Source of the DNA: Planktothrix agardhii NIES-204
Lineage (GTDB): Bacteria; Cyanobacteriota; Cyanobacteriia; Cyanobacteriales; Microcoleaceae
Direction: 5' to 3'
NCBI GenBank assembly: GCA_003609755.1
Contig: AP017991.1
Location: forward strand, 1,028,001 to 1,092,000
Length of the DNA: 64,000 nt
Of this stretch, positions 1 to 9,884 are shown piece by piece. Under the pieces are notes generated by a model. That model was not told the origin of the DNA. It did not search any database and was given only the letters and a program-made list of their open reading frames with translations. Both the position numbers and the translations under genes were made by a program. Numbering within the stretch: the stretch's first letter is position 1; each line of letters begins with the position of its first letter.

Positions 1-2628
1 TAGCGCGTCCATTTGTTGTAAATGCTCCCGCCACAGGGTATCAATTTGTTGCAGGATGAAGAAGCGTTCAGCTTCGCGCATTAACCCCTGTCGGATTTGA
101 TTAACTTGGTTTTCTTTCATATCATAAGCATTGCGTAACTGTTCATGGAGGAAAGTTTTAATTTCATCTACCGATAAATCCACTAATTGTTCGGCGGTTA
201 AATCGGCTAACAGATAGACAAATTCCTTGGATTTAGTAACAAGACTCTCTAAATCCCATTCTTCCGAAGGTAAGTCAGGATTGATATAGGCTTCCACGAT
301 ATCATCCATGGTTTGTTCCCCATATTTAATCACTTGTTCCTTCAAATCTTGCCCTTCTAAAACCCGTCGGCGTTCGGCATAAATTGCCCGCCGTTGGTTG
401 TTCATAACCTCATCATATTCAAATACCTGTTTACGGATATCGTAATAGTAGGTTTCAACTTTTCGTTGGGCATTTTCCAGCGATCGGGTTAATAATTTAG
501 ACTCAATGGGCATATCTTCATCCACATTAAAAGCATCCATTAATCCGGCCACTCGATCGCCCCCAAAAATCCGTAATAAATTATCCTGTAAACTCAGGAA
601 AAACCGCGTGGAACCCGGATCACCTTGGCGTCCAGCCCGTCCCCGCAATTGATTATCAATCCGGCGAGATTCATGGCGTTCGGTTCCAATTACATGAAGT
701 CCACCATATTCCACCACCTCATTATGTTCCTGTTTGGTGAAGTTTTCGTACTCATGAACGATCAGGTTATAGACTTCTCGCAATTTTTGAATTACCGGGT
801 CATTGGTGGGAGCTTTTTCCGAAGCAACGGCTAATAAATCCTCCGCTTGTAACTCTGCTAAATTGCGTTCTCCATGAACTCCCACGGCAAAATCAACCGC
901 ATCTTTCAGTTTTTGTTCAGTGGGTTTGGATAATTCCGTTGGGAATAATTGAGTAGTTACTTTCCAGGTTTTAGGTTTTTTACTCTGATCAAATCCTTGG
1001 GCTGCGGGGCGACGACTCCCTGCTCCCCCGACAAACGCTAATTCCTTTTCATCATCGGGTTTAACAAGTTTAGGCATCAAATACTCGCGCATTTTGAGCC
1101 GTCCCATAAACTCCGCATTTCCCCCCAAAATAATATCCGTTCCCCGTCCGGCCATGTTAGTAGAAATAGTCACAGCCCCTTTGCGTCCGGCTTGGGAAAT
1201 AATTTCCGATTCCCGTTCGACGTTTTCGGGTTTAGCATTTAATAAATTATGGGGAATTTTGCGTTGTTGTAATAAATTCGAGAGAATTTCTGATTTTTCT
1301 ACGCTCGTTGTTCCGACTAAAACCGGACGGCCTTCTTTATGTAAATCCGCACATTCTTCAGCAATGGAAGTCCATTTTCCTTCTTCGGTTTTATAGACCA
1401 CATCGGGTAAATCTTCCCGTCCGGTAATCCGGTTGGTCGGAATAATAGTAACTTGCAGCTTATAGATGCGTTCAAATTCGGCTTCTTCAGTTTTTGCAGT
1501 TCCGGTCATCCCCGATAATTTGGGATATAATAGGAAGAAATTCTGATAAGTAATAGTAGCTAAAGTTTGGGTTTCCGGTTGAATATCTACCCGTTCTTTA
1601 GCTTCAATGGCTTGGTGTAAACCGTCACTCCAACGCCTTCCGGGCATCACCCGTCCGGTAAATTCATCCACGATAATGACTTCCCCATTACCGATAATAT
1701 AGTTGACGTCTTTAATAAATAATTCTTTGGCTTTTAAGGCATTAAAAACAAAGTGCGCCCAAGGATCATTAGGATCATATAAATCTTGAACCCCAAATAG
1801 TTCTTCCGCCCGGGCAAAACCTTCATCGGTCATCAGAACATTACGGCCTTTTTCATCGACTTCATAATGTTCTTCTTTTTCCATCATTTGAGCAACTTCC
1901 GCCGCCCGCATATATTTTTGACTCGGACGTTCCACCTGACCAGAAATAATTAAAGGCGTCCGGGCTTCATCAACTAAAACCGAGTCTACTTCATCAATAA
2001 TGCAATAGTTGAACACCCTCTGCACAACTTCATCCATGGAGATCGCCATGTTGTCGCGCAGGTAGTCAAACCCCATTTCACTGTTTGTACCGTAGGTAAT
2101 ATCACAGTTGTAGTTTTTCTTCCGTTGGTCGGGACTCATTTCCTGCTGAATTAGCCCCACACTTAGCCCCAGGAATCGGTGGATTTGTCCCATCCATTCG
2201 GCATCCCGTCGGGCGAGATAATCGTTGACGGTGATGACGTGAACCCCTTTTCCGGCTAAGGCGTTGAGGTAGGCCGGAAGGGTGGAAACCAGGGTTTTTC
2301 CTTCTCCGGTTTTCATCTCGGCAATTTGCCCCGTGTGGAGGATAATCCCGCCCAGGAGTTGGACGTCAAAGTGTCGCATCCCCAAAACCCTCTTTCCGGC
2401 TTCGCGGACAACGGCAAACGCTTCTGGGAGAATTTCATCCAGGATTAGGTTTTCGTCGTCTCGGTTTTTAGCTTTGGATAATTTTTCCTTAAATTCCCCT
2501 GTCTTGGCCCGCAGTTGTTCATCCGAGAGGCTTTGAATTTCTTCCTCTAAAATGTTGATATCCGTGACAAGAGGCTGATATTTTTTAAGTTTACGCGCAT
2601 TCGGATCGCCTAACAGAGCTTTTAACAT
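1..2628 (-). CDS. secA: Preprotein translocase ATPase SecA (3' end beyond window)
   Basis: Reading from the ATG at 2628 to the window edge gives 876 open codons without a stop, so the last few dozen residues lie outside. The product is the SecA motor that drives unfolded preproteins through SecYEG; cyanobacteria use it at both thylakoid and plasma membranes. Visible family marks are the N-terminus [19 protein letters not shown], a Walker A region (MKTGEGKT) near 2300, the [16 protein letters not shown] box near 1990, [17 protein letters not shown] near 1130, [17 protein letters not shown] near 640, and the helical scaffold [20 protein letters not shown] at the edge. The last 100 bases upstream contain no other gene; the ABC transporter upstream is on the same strand. 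Identity is not in doubt; only the C-terminal zinc or lipid-binding tail cannot be judged. Confidence 0.98.
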   Translation of the reverse strand, partial: MLKALLGDPNARKLKKYQPLVTDINILEEEIQSLSDEQLRAKTGEFKEKLSKAKNRDDENLILDEILPEAFAVVREAGKRVLGMRHFDVQLLGGIILHTGQIAEMKTGEGKTLVSTLPAYLNALAGKGVHVITVNDYLARRDAEWMGQIHRFLGLSVGLIQQEMSPDQRKKNYNCDITYGTNSEMGFDYLRDNMAISMDEVVQRVFNYCIIDEVDSVLVDEARTPLIISGQVERPSQKYMRAAEVAQMMEKEEHYEVDEKGRNVLMTDEGFARAEELFGVQDLYDPNDPWAHFVFNALKAKELFIKDVNYIIGNGEVIIVDEFTGRVMPGRRWSDGLHQAIEAKERVDIQPETQTLATITYQNFFLLYPKLSGMTGTAKTEEAEFERIYKLQVTIIPTNRITGREDLPDVVYKTEEGKWTSIAEECADLHKEGRPVLVGTTSVEKSEILSNLLQQRKIPHNLLNAKPENVERESEIISQAGRKGAVTISTNMAGRGTDIILGGNAEFMGRLKMREYLMPKLVKPDDEKELAFVGGAGSRRPAAQGFDQSKKPKTWKVTTQLFPTELSKPTEQKLKDAVDFAVGVHGERNLAELQAEDLLAVASEKAPTNDPVIQKLREVYNLIVHEYENFTKQEHNEVVEYGGLHVIGTERHESRRIDNQLRGRAGRQGDPGSTRFFLSLQDNLLRIFGGDRVAGLMDAFNVDEDMPIESKLLTRSLENAQRKVETYYYDIRKQVFEYDEVMNNQRRAIYAERRRVLEGQDLKEQVIKYGEQTMDDIVEAYINPDLPSEEWDLESLVTKSKEFVYLLADLTAEQLVDLSVDEIKTFLHEQLRNAYDMKENQVNQIRQGLMREAERFFILQQIDTLWREHLQQMDAL

Positions 2629-2730
2629 GGCAAGAACAGGATATAGTTACGAAAATTTATTGGTTTTGAATAAATCATTGTTGATTCTAGCATTTCCTGG
2701 CTGCATCTGTTTCACCTGACACCGTTGACC

Positions 2731-4500
2731 CTAATTCAATCCGGACTGCACTCGCCATAAACCCGCATAAATACCCGGCGCTTCTAAGAGGTTTTCATGG
2801 GTTCCAGATTCGACTAATTTTCCCTGTTCCATCACATAAATACAGTCGGCATTTCTAACCGTTGAAAGCCGATGGGCGATCGCAATTGTTGTCCGATTTT
2901 TGGTAATCTTTTCTAAGGATCTTTGAATGGCTGCTTCGGTTTCATTATCCACGGCCGATGTCGCTTCATCTAAGATTAAAATAGGCGGATTTTTTAAGAC
3001 CGCCCGGGCGATAGCAATTCGTTGTCGCTGTCCGCCGGATAATTTCTGACCCCGTTCCCCTACAATTGTCTCATATCTGTTTGGTAAATCCCGAATAAAT
3101 TCATCGGCTTCGGCGATTTTTGCGGCTTCAATAATATCAGTTAAGGACGCATCAAAGGAGCCATAAGCAATATTTTCGGCAACGGTTCCATGAAACAGAA
3201 AAACATCCTGACTGACTAAGCCAATTGCTTGGCGTAAATCCTCTAATTTCAACTGGTTTAATTCAATTCCATCTATAGTAATTACCCCGGCATTAATTTC
3301 ATATAACCTCAATAATAGTTTTACTAAGGTACTTTTTCCCGACCCCGTAGCACCGACAATGGCAATAGTTTTTCCGGGGGGAATTTTTAGGGATAAATCT
3401 TGAATAATCTGATTTCGATTTTGATAGGAAAAATAGACATTTTTTAACTCTATTTCTCCCCTGACGAAAGCCACAGGTAGGGCAATATCCCCGGTATGAA
3501 TTTCTATTGGAGTATCTAATAAATTCATCACCCGGTTAATAGAAGCCATCGCCCGTTGATATTGATCAAAGGTATCTCCAAGGCGGGTTAAAGGCCATAA
3601 TAATCGTTGAGTAATAAACACTAAAACGCTATAGGTTCCTACGGCTAACTGTCCTGAAGTTACTTGTAAACCTCCTAATAATAAGGTGGCAATAAATCCA
3701 AATAGAATCAAACTTCTAATTACTGGAACATAAGCGGAAGATAGGGAAATTGCTCGGCGATTACTTTGGCGATAGGCTTCACTATGTTCGGTAATTCTTT
3801 GGATTTCATACTGTTCGGCAGTAAAACTTTTAATGGTAGTAATACCACCCAAATTATTCGCCAGTTGTCCATTCAGTAACCCGACTTTTTCCCGGACATC
3901 TGCATAACGGGGGGCGAGTAATTTCTGGAACCAAACCGAACCCCAAACAATAAAAGGCATCGGAAACATTGCCCACCAAGCAACGGCTGGTGCTAAAAAA
4001 AAGAAGGCTGCTCCAATTACAATTACCGTGGTAATTACTTGGATAATTTCATTCGACCCCATATCTAAAAACCTTTCTAGCTGGTTAATATCATCATTTA
4101 AAATTGACATTAAACCGCCACTACTACGTTCTTCAAAATAGGCTAATTCTAAGTTTTGTAAATGTCCGTAAGCATCTAATCTGAGATTATGTTGCAAGGT
4201 TTGGGCTAAATTTCGCCATAAGACTTTATAAGCATATTCAAAAACCGATTCTAAACTCCAAATTATTAAACTTAAAAACGATAACATCAACAATTGATTA
4301 AATGCTCCTTGAATCCCCCACTGGGATAGGAAGGAAACCTTGGGGTTAATCACAACATCAACGGCCCATCCAATTAATACCGGAGGGGCTAAATCAAAGA
4401 TTTTATTTAAAACCGAATAAACCGTTGCTAACCCAATCGTTTTTTGATAGGGACGAGCATAAACTAGAAACCGTTTTAAGGGATGATTGGGTTGAGACAA
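2731..4500 (-). CDS. ABC transporter, fused membrane and ATPase domains (exporter type)
   Basis: A 589-residue half-transporter of the MsbA/LmrA exporter type that should work as a homodimer in the plasma membrane. The N-terminal ~320 residues hold six hydrophobic membrane segments (ABC_membrane fold); the C-terminal half is the nucleotide-binding domain with Walker A (GATGSGKST), signature LSGGQRQRIAIARA, Walker B (ILILDEATSAVD) and the switch histidine in IAIAHRLSTVRNADCI. The length is normal for the family. The substrate cannot be read from the sequence: lipid, peptide and drug exporters share this layout. It lies 102 bp downstream of secA on the same strand and has no dedicated partner gene next to it. 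The upstream gap to the next gene holds a small inverted-repeat element. Confidence 0.93.
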   Translation of the reverse strand: MSQPNHPLKRFLVYARPYQKTIGLATVYSVLNKIFDLAPPVLIGWAVDVVINPKVSFLSQWGIQGAFNQLLMLSFLSLIIWSLESVFEYAYKVLWRNLAQTLQHNLRLDAYGHLQNLELAYFEERSSGGLMSILNDDINQLERFLDMGSNEIIQVITTVIVIGAAFFFLAPAVAWWAMFPMPFIVWGSVWFQKLLAPRYADVREKVGLLNGQLANNLGGITTIKSFTAEQYEIQRITEHSEAYRQSNRRAISLSSAYVPVIRSLILFGFIATLLLGGLQVTSGQLAVGTYSVLVFITQRLLWPLTRLGDTFDQYQRAMASINRVMNLLDTPIEIHTGDIALPVAFVRGEIELKNVYFSYQNRNQIIQDLSLKIPPGKTIAIVGATGSGKSTLVKLLLRLYEINAGVITIDGIELNQLKLEDLRQAIGLVSQDVFLFHGTVAENIAYGSFDASLTDIIEAAKIAEADEFIRDLPNRYETIVGERGQKLSGGQRQRIAIARAVLKNPPILILDEATSAVDNETEAAIQRSLEKITKNRTTIAIAHRLSTVRNADCIYVMEQGKLVESGTHENLLEAPGIYAGLWRVQSGLN

Positions 4501-4563
4501 GGGACAATCCTAAAATGATTATTTCTCTATTATATAATAGTAATCAGTTTCTTACCCATTACC

Positions 4564-4627
4564 TATAGCAACCGCCTAGGTTTGCTGTATCAGTCTATGT
4601 CCTAACACCCCAGTCGCGGTTGCTATA
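4564..4627. repeat. 64-bp inverted-repeat element (MITE-like)
   Basis: The element begins TATAGCAACCGC (4564-4575) and ends with its exact reverse complement GCGGTTGCTATA (4616-4627). It also contains TGTCCTAAC, which recurs in the 28727-28853 element, so the two belong to one dispersed family. It fills the gap between two minus-strand genes and ends just before the stop of the 202-residue gene. Confidence 0.7.
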
Positions 4628-4629
4628 AT

Positions 4630-5238
4630 TCAGTTTTGACGGGAAGTAGGAGGAACTTCCGGCTCAGGAGATGAAAGGGTTGTTGGAGAATTTTGCTCGG
4701 ATTTATTAAAGCTCATGGCAACTAATGAAAATCCTAAATAAGCGGGTAAAATAATCGCAGTAATAAAAGCCAAAACAGTTAACCAAGACCCTAAATTATT
4801 AGATTTTCCATAGGTAGAACGATAGGGATCTTGCTTGATTTGATAGGGGTTTTCTTGAGTTTCTAATCTTCTTAAACGTTTAAATCTAACCCGTCGGTCA
4901 TCTAATTTTTCCACTAAAATCCAGCCCGTTTCTGCTTCTTCCTGACATAACCGTTTAAAAACAGTGGGATTGCGAAATACATCTTGACTGGCGCGGACAA
5001 TCTTGTATTCCCATTCCTTAACTAAAGGTTCAGGGGATTCAGGATTAGAATAGCCATTAGATTGTACGGATTTTGCACGCATTTGTTTAATATCTTCTGA
5101 GTCGTAACGAGTCAATGTTTCTTCCTCCTCCTGTTCTAATTCTACATTTATTTGGATGGAACAGAGCCAGTTAGCGAGTAAAACCGCATCAATTCCTAGA
5201 CTACTGACCATCAGACTTAATACAGCAATCTCGCTCAT
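4630..5238 (-). CDS. Conserved hypothetical membrane protein
   Basis: A 202-residue protein of unknown function. An N-terminal hydrophobic stretch (residues 1-30) is followed by an acidic linker with four consecutive Glu. Residues ~75-125 form a compact basic domain (WEYKIVRASQDVFRNP ... GWILVEKLDDRRVRFKRL) that resembles the DUF4177-type WEYK fold; that resemblance is an impression, not a match I can verify. A clear membrane helix lies at ~152-175 (LTVLAFITAIILPAYLGFS), and the tail is Pro/Ser-rich. It ends two bases before the ribD start region on the same strand, with a 2-bp gap to the ribD stop, so the two may be co-transcribed. Its role in riboflavin synthesis, if any, is unknown. Confidence 0.7.
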   Translation of the reverse strand: MSEIAVLSLMVSSLGIDAVLLANWLCSIQINVELEQEEEETLTRYDSEDIKQMRAKSVQSNGYSNPESPEPLVKEWEYKIVRASQDVFRNPTVFKRLCQEEAETGWILVEKLDDRRVRFKRLRRLETQENPYQIKQDPYRSTYGKSNNLGSWLTVLAFITAIILPAYLGFSLVAMSFNKSEQNSPTTLSSPEPEVPPTSRQN

Positions 5239-5240
5239 AA

Positions 5241-6329
5241 TTAAGCTGGAGATAAATAACCTTCAATCCACAAATCACAACCCACAGAACCCCAAGTCAT
5301 TCTTTCTAATAAAAGTGCCTCTGTCATTTGAGTAAAACCCAAATCTCCCACGGGAGAAGGCGCCCCACTTCCCCCAATAATTTTAGGGGCAATAAAGGCT
5401 AAAATTTTATGAATGCTGCCATCTTTGAGTGCATTGGTGGCTAGGGTTCCCCCACATTCCCACAACACCGATAAAAATTGACGTTTGTAGAAATAAGTCA
5501 TGACTTGGGCGGGTGTCAAGGGCGACAATTCCGCGACCTCTACCCCCTTATTCTGTAGAAAATGTTGGAAATCTGGATTTATACCCTCCTCTGTTATAAC
5601 TAAAGTTTTCGCCTCTTGAGTGTCCCATAAATGGGCTTGTTTGGGTAAATCCAAGGTGCGACTCATCACCACTCGCAAGGGGTTGGGTTCCCCAGCATCG
5701 TGGGTTGTCAGCAAAGGATTATCTCGTCGGACGGTATTTCCCCCAACAATTACCGCATCACAGGCGACTCGTAACTGATGAACTTTTTGTCGGGCTTCTG
5801 TTCCCGTCACCCAATAACTATGACCCGTTGTAGTGGCAATTTTTCCATCTAAGGTCATCGCATATTTCCAAATTCCTAGGGGTTGATGATGCAGAATTTG
5901 ATGCGTAAATGCTTCATTTAACTGTTGACAATCTGCTGTTTCTATGCCTACAATTACCTCAATTCCTGCATCTTTTAAACGTTGAATTCCTGTACCTGAA
6001 ACTAAGGGGTTGGGGTCAACCATTCCCACTACAACCTTAGCTATTTTTGCTGCAATTAGGGCTTCTGTGCAGGGGGGAGTCCGACCAAAATGATTACAGG
6101 GTTCTAAATTCACATAAACCGTTGCTCCCTTTGCTTGTTCTCCGGCATTTCTCAGGGCAAAAACTTCGGCATGAGGTTCACCCGCCCCCGGATGAAATCC
6201 TTCTCCAATAATTTTTCCGTCTTGAACAATTACAGAACCGACTAGAGGATTAGGTGCAGTTTTTCCTAATGCTTGACGGGCTAATTTCAAGCATTGCTGC
6301 ATCATTTGTTGATCAAAATTTAAGGTCAT
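5241..6329 (-). CDS. ribD: Bifunctional riboflavin deaminase/reductase RibD
   Basis: Carries out two steps of riboflavin synthesis: deamination of the pyrimidine intermediate, then NADPH reduction of its ribose side chain. From the ATG at 6329 the protein is 362 residues. The deaminase domain holds the zinc ligands His53 (PHAEVFAL), Cys78 (LEPCNHFGRTPPC) and Cys87. The reductase domain begins near residue 150 (GIWKYAMTLDGKIATTTGHS, with VGGNTVRRDNPLLT after it). The frame stays open 57 codons further upstream, but those codons spell repeated SVISYQL units, which are translated heptamer repeats, so the ATG at 6329 is the real start. The C-terminal part (IIGGSGAPSPVGDLG) is typical of the family. 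Confidence 0.95.
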   Translation of the reverse strand: MTLNFDQQMMQQCLKLARQALGKTAPNPLVGSVIVQDGKIIGEGFHPGAGEPHAEVFALRNAGEQAKGATVYVNLEPCNHFGRTPPCTEALIAAKIAKVVVGMVDPNPLVSGTGIQRLKDAGIEVIVGIETADCQQLNEAFTHQILHHQPLGIWKYAMTLDGKIATTTGHSYWVTGTEARQKVHQLRVACDAVIVGGNTVRRDNPLLTTHDAGEPNPLRVVMSRTLDLPKQAHLWDTQEAKTLVITEEGINPDFQHFLQNKGVEVAELSPLTPAQVMTYFYKRQFLSVLWECGGTLATNALKDGSIHKILAFIAPKIIGGSGAPSPVGDLGFTQMTEALLLERMTWGSVGCDLWIEGYLSPA

Positions 6330-6412
6330 AGAATAGGGAAGGGGGAAAGGGTAATGGGTAATGAGTAATGGGTTTTGGGTTTTGGTTAATGGGTAATGGG
6401 TTTTGGGTAATA

Positions 6413-6493
6413 AACTGATAACTGATAACTGATAACTGATAGCTGATAACTGATAGCTGATAACTGATGACTGATAACTGATGACTGATGACT
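6413..6493. repeat. Heptamer short tandem repeat (AACTGAT units)
   Basis: About eleven near-perfect copies of the heptamer AACTGAT, with variants AGCTGAT and GACTGAT, between ribD and the next gene upstream. Short tandemly repeated repetitive (STRR) heptamers of this kind are known from filamentous cyanobacteria. A second, looser array of TAATGGG/TTTTGGG units lies at 6350-6412. Translated, the array makes the false N-terminal extension of ribD. Confidence 0.9.
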
Positions 6494-6496
6494 GTT

Positions 6497-7042
6497 TCAA
6501 CTGTCTTCAATGGCTGGAAGTTGGGGTAAGATTTGAGATTCGGGAAGTTGGGAAATAGTGAAAATTGAAGTTCCAGACTGGGATTGATTTTGGGCTTTGG
6601 TGAGTAAATCAACCGTATCGCCTAAAGCCATAGTTAAACTATTGCGAGTTTCCAGGTGAGCGGTTTTTTCGGTATCCAAGGCTTCAACAAGTTGATGAAT
6701 TTGTTCACGAGAGCGATCGCGTTCTAACATCACCTCAATTAATTTTGCCTTAACTTCATCCAAAGTTTTTAACTGATCAATTTCTTGACGAACTGCGACC
6801 CGCACCTGTAACTCATTGGGAAGTGGAGACAGGCGTTGCCATCGTTCCAACTCTCCCCGCAGTTCTCCCACTTGTTCTAAATAGCGTCCGGCTTCTTGGC
6901 GTCGTTGTTGGGCTTCAGTATTGTAGCGTTGTCGCCATTGGTCGGAACTTTCGACCGCCGCGTTCAGATCCAGTTGGGTTTGTGCCAACTGTTGTTTCAA
7001 GCGTTTAATTTCATCAAGCCACTGCCGAATATCCTGGGTCAT
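6497..7042 (-). CDS. Hypothetical coiled-coil protein
   Basis: A 181-residue soluble protein made almost entirely of heptad-patterned helix: residues 1-60 (IKRLKQQLAQTQLDLNAAVE and on) and 75-130 (LKTLDEVKAKLIEVMLERD). It is rich in Gln, Glu, Arg and Leu, and has no membrane segment or catalytic motif. The C-terminal ~40 residues are Ser/Gln/Pro-rich and probably disordered. It is divergently arranged with the 552-residue gene, with only about 30 bp between the starts, so the promoters must be close or overlapping. No function is assigned; a scaffold or cell-structure role is possible from the coiled coil alone. Confidence 0.7.
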   Translation of the reverse strand: MTQDIRQWLDEIKRLKQQLAQTQLDLNAAVESSDQWRQRYNTEAQQRRQEAGRYLEQVGELRGELERWQRLSPLPNELQVRVAVRQEIDQLKTLDEVKAKLIEVMLERDRSREQIHQLVEALDTEKTAHLETRNSLTMALGDTVDLLTKAQNQSQSGTSIFTISQLPESQILPQLPAIEDS

Positions 7043-7073
7043 AGTTAGCCTAATCCCATCCTAATCCGAATCC

Positions 7074-8732
7074 ATGATGAATCCTTTAGAGACAGGTCAT
7101 CAACCCTCGCCTAGAAAAAAGAGTCAACCCCAAAAACCTCAGCCTAAAACAGCCAAAACCTCCGCCAAATCAGGGCAACAGCGTCGTCCAAATCGACGTC
7201 CCCAAACGACTGCTTTACCTGCGGGGAAAAAAACAGCCCCCCAACCTCCGAAATCTAAACCGTCCCAACCGATTAGCAGGTTATGGAAAAAATGGATAGC
7301 CGACGGGGTTGCCTTTACTTTACTATTCGGAGGAACAGGATTAATTGGAGGCTGTGCCTGGTTTAGTTATCAACTAATTGTTAATCCTGATATTGGAGTT
7401 TGGTTAAATCAATTGTTACCCAGTTGGACACAAATTCCCCTACAACGCCGCGACTCAATTGTTACCTTAGATGAAATTAATCAAGCCCTCAAAACAGAAG
7501 GGTTCATGGTGGGGAAATCCCTAACTTTACCGAGGGTTGATTCCATTTCAAAAACGGGGAATGAGCAAAAATCCGCAGTCCCATTTAACTCTTTATTGAT
7601 AAATTCAGATGCTATTGTTCAAAAGTCGAATGATTTATTAATTCCTATTTTAAAAACCCGTGACTCTAGTGTTACCCATCCCTGCGAAGGGGGTTGTCAA
7701 GAAATTGTGCAAGTGCGGGTTTATGAAGCAGTTCAAACCCCCTATCAACGCCGGGGTAGCACTCAATATTATCGGTTAATGCAGCAGCTAGAAATCAAGG
7801 GGCCAGCCGAATCTTTTGTAATTGCATCGTTAATTGGAACCGAATCTAATCAACAGGGTTCTAATAAGCCCTTACCCCTAACTCGACTGACACAATTTAA
7901 AGGAAAAGTTCCTCAAGGGGGGGTCTGGTTTAATCTTAATAGTGAGCGGTTGGTGGGAGATAAAACCGTTCCTTATGGACAGATTCTGCATTACAATCCG
8001 AGTCGCCATTATTTGAGCATGATGTTAGAATGGAAAAGTGCCGCCGGACAACAACCGATTTGGCAGGAAGTCACCGGAGGCAAAGATCCAGAATTATTAA
8101 TTGAACAAACTATTGGGCTAGAGCCTCAATTTAGTATTTATCAAGTCCAACCTTTGCAATTTATTCCTAACCCGATTCAATTAACGGCTATTTCTTTAGA
8201 TGAGATATTTTTAGATAATTATAATTATCGACAGTCTTTAAGATTGGCTCGTAGTGGGTTATGGTCGCCAGCATTGAATTTAATTAAACCGTTGAAAAAA
8301 AATATAGTCTCTGGAAATAGTCCTAATTTGAAATGGTCAACAGCCGTTCAAGCCCAGTTAGATTTAATTGAATTTCATGCTAAAATTACCAAAGCTCAAG
8401 CCGTTGCAGCCTGGGCAAGTCCGAGTCAACAGGTATTAGCTAGTTTGATTGATGGACGCTGGACGGAAGCCCTAGAAGTGTTAAAAAATAGCCCAGGAAA
8501 TCAACAAGAAATTACCAATTTATTAAGATCAAATGGCGGACGGATTAAAAATCGTCTGAATGCTGCTTTATTAGAAAATCCAGAACAGTTGGAATTAAAA
8601 ACCTGGGGAACTTTAATTATTGCGGCGGAAAATGGTAGAAATCGAGCGATTAATTGGTTAGATGAACAACCGAAAACCGAGCAGAAAGACCGCCAAGAAA
8701 TCCTAGAATTATTATTAAAATCAATAGAATAA
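7074..8732 (+). CDS. Conserved hypothetical membrane-anchored protein
   Basis: A 552-residue protein of unknown function. Residues 1-75 are a basic Lys/Pro/Gln-rich segment, probably disordered and cytoplasmic. One membrane helix lies at ~80-105 (FTLLFGGTGLIGGCAWFSY). The remaining ~440 residues are probably exported or lumenal. They include a region with QEIVQVRVYEAVQTPYQRRG and YGQILHYNPSRHYLSMMLEW that looks beta-rich, and a C-terminal third (from ~370) built of helices with repeated short loops, resembling a TPR or armadillo-like helical stack. Two ATGs stand in tandem at 7074 and 7077, and either could be used. The gene is followed by two hairpins and faces cysH. Confidence 0.75.
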   Translation: MMNPLETGHQPSPRKKSQPQKPQPKTAKTSAKSGQQRRPNRRPQTTALPAGKKTAPQPPKSKPSQPISRLWKKWIADGVAFTLLFGGTGLIGGCAWFSYQLIVNPDIGVWLNQLLPSWTQIPLQRRDSIVTLDEINQALKTEGFMVGKSLTLPRVDSISKTGNEQKSAVPFNSLLINSDAIVQKSNDLLIPILKTRDSSVTHPCEGGCQEIVQVRVYEAVQTPYQRRGSTQYYRLMQQLEIKGPAESFVIASLIGTESNQQGSNKPLPLTRLTQFKGKVPQGGVWFNLNSERLVGDKTVPYGQILHYNPSRHYLSMMLEWKSAAGQQPIWQEVTGGKDPELLIEQTIGLEPQFSIYQVQPLQFIPNPIQLTAISLDEIFLDNYNYRQSLRLARSGLWSPALNLIKPLKKNIVSGNSPNLKWSTAVQAQLDLIEFHAKITKAQAVAAWASPSQQVLASLIDGRWTEALEVLKNSPGNQQEITNLLRSNGGRIKNRLNAALLENPEQLELKTWGTLIIAAENGRNRAINWLDEQPKTEQKDRQEILELLLKSIE

Positions 8733-8776
8733 ATTCATTGAAAATAATTCACTTTCCTTCGACCGATAGGGTCAAG

Positions 8777-8810
8777 TTTATAAGTACCTAAACAATTAGG
8801 TACTTATAAA
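8777..8810. terminator. 15-bp stem hairpin between convergent genes
   Basis: A perfect inverted repeat: arms 8777-8791 and 8796-8810 (TTTATAAGTACCTAA and its reverse complement) around a 4-base loop. It lies between the 552-residue gene and convergent cysH. Being A/T-flanked on both sides it could end transcription from the left, although the T-run after it is short. Confidence 0.55.
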
Positions 8811-8811
8811 A

Positions 8812-8837
8812 CCTGCCCCCATCAAAATGGGAGCAGG
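8812..8837 (-). terminator. Probable Rho-independent terminator of cysH
   Basis: Read on the minus strand, CCTGCTCCCAT, loop TTTG, ATGGGGGCAGG (one mismatch in an 11-bp stem) is followed directly by TTTT. It lies about 50 bp past the cysH stop. This is the classic intrinsic-terminator layout for the minus strand. Confidence 0.65.
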
Positions 8838-8886
8838 CCCTTGTACAGATGGGGAACACACTCGTTTTCAATCTCCCAGATTCGTC

Positions 8887-9771
8887 TTATAAGAAACTGG
8901 AATCCAAACTTTTTGCTTCTTCTTCTGTTTGGGGTAAATGTAAACCACATTCCTGTTTTAAACCCCGGAAACGAGTATCCCGTTCATTTTCGTCCGTTGC
9001 CATTAAAGGACGGCTAGAATGCCAATCTCCCACGGTGGTATAACCCAGATCAAAATAGGGATGGTAGGGTAAATCATGGGCAGTTAAATATTGGTAAATA
9101 TCCCTAGAATTCCAAGACAAAATCGGATGAACTTTGTATCTTCCCGAATGTTGAACAACTGGATTTAATGTTTTCCGATGATGGGTTTGATCGGCGCGTA
9201 ATCCCGCTAACCAAGCCGTAGCATTTAATTCTTTTAAAGCCCGTTGCATCGGTTCAACCTTACGAATTTTGTCGTAATAATTTAAAGATTCAATATCATC
9301 TTTTTCCCATAACCTACCCTGTAAAGCTTCCATTCGTGCCGGACTCATGGGAGATTGATATACTTTTAAATTCAGGTTGAGACGTTCTGTTAACTGTTCG
9401 GCAAAAATATAGGTTTCTGTGGGTAAATAACCCGTATCAACCCAAATAATCGGAATATTCGGAACAACGCTAGTGACTAAATGCAACATCACTGCCGCTT
9501 GAATTCCAAAACTGGTACTCATGACCAAGCCATCACCAAATATTTCTGCCGCCCATTTGATCATAGTAACGGCATCGGCATCAATCAATTGCTGATTAGT
9601 TGCATTCAAATCGAGTTCGAGTTGTTGAATCGTTTGAATTGCCTTATGCTCTGAAGTTTGATCCCGATGATCACGGTGGTATGGAAAAGGGGTGTGACCG
9701 TTAGTAACGGGAGAAGATATAGATCCGAGATTCCCGTTGACATTGGGATCAATCAGATTCAATTGTGGCAT
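8887..9771 (-). CDS. cysH: Phosphoadenylyl-sulfate reductase CysH
   Basis: Reduces PAPS to sulfite with electrons from thioredoxin, in assimilatory sulfate reduction. The 294-residue protein has the PP-loop-like nucleotide site ([15 protein letters not shown]), the conserved [13 protein letters not shown] and [13 protein letters not shown] segments, and the catalytic Cys275 in the C-terminal motif ECGLH. There are no additional cysteine pairs for an iron-sulfur cluster, which points to the PAPS-using rather than the APS-using class. The first ~45 residues are poorly conserved in such proteins; a later start is possible. No other sulfur gene is adjacent. Confidence 0.93.
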   Translation of the reverse strand: MPQLNLIDPNVNGNLGSISSPVTNGHTPFPYHRDHRDQTSEHKAIQTIQQLELDLNATNQQLIDADAVTMIKWAAEIFGDGLVMSTSFGIQAAVMLHLVTSVVPNIPIIWVDTGYLPTETYIFAEQLTERLNLNLKVYQSPMSPARMEALQGRLWEKDDIESLNYYDKIRKVEPMQRALKELNATAWLAGLRADQTHHRKTLNPVVQHSGRYKVHPILSWNSRDIYQYLTAHDLPYHPYFDLGYTTVGDWHSSRPLMATDENERDTRFRGLKQECGLHLPQTEEEAKSLDSSFL

Positions 9772-9884
9772 AGTTTTTGTGGTTTCCCTTGTTATCGATA
9801 TTGAGAATAAATTAAGCTAACCAGACCTTTATACTCCAAATTTTCTAGTTTCGATCCTGATCTTACAACAACCTCGCGCAAAGC

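Noticed and set aside
6330..6500. 57-residue N-terminal extension of RibD
   Set aside because: The extension is translated heptamer repeats (SVISYQL) and lacks any conserved residue; the family start fits the ATG at 6329.
8849..9043. Plus-strand ORF opposite cysH
   Set aside because: It is antisense to conserved cysH codons and has no family-like features.
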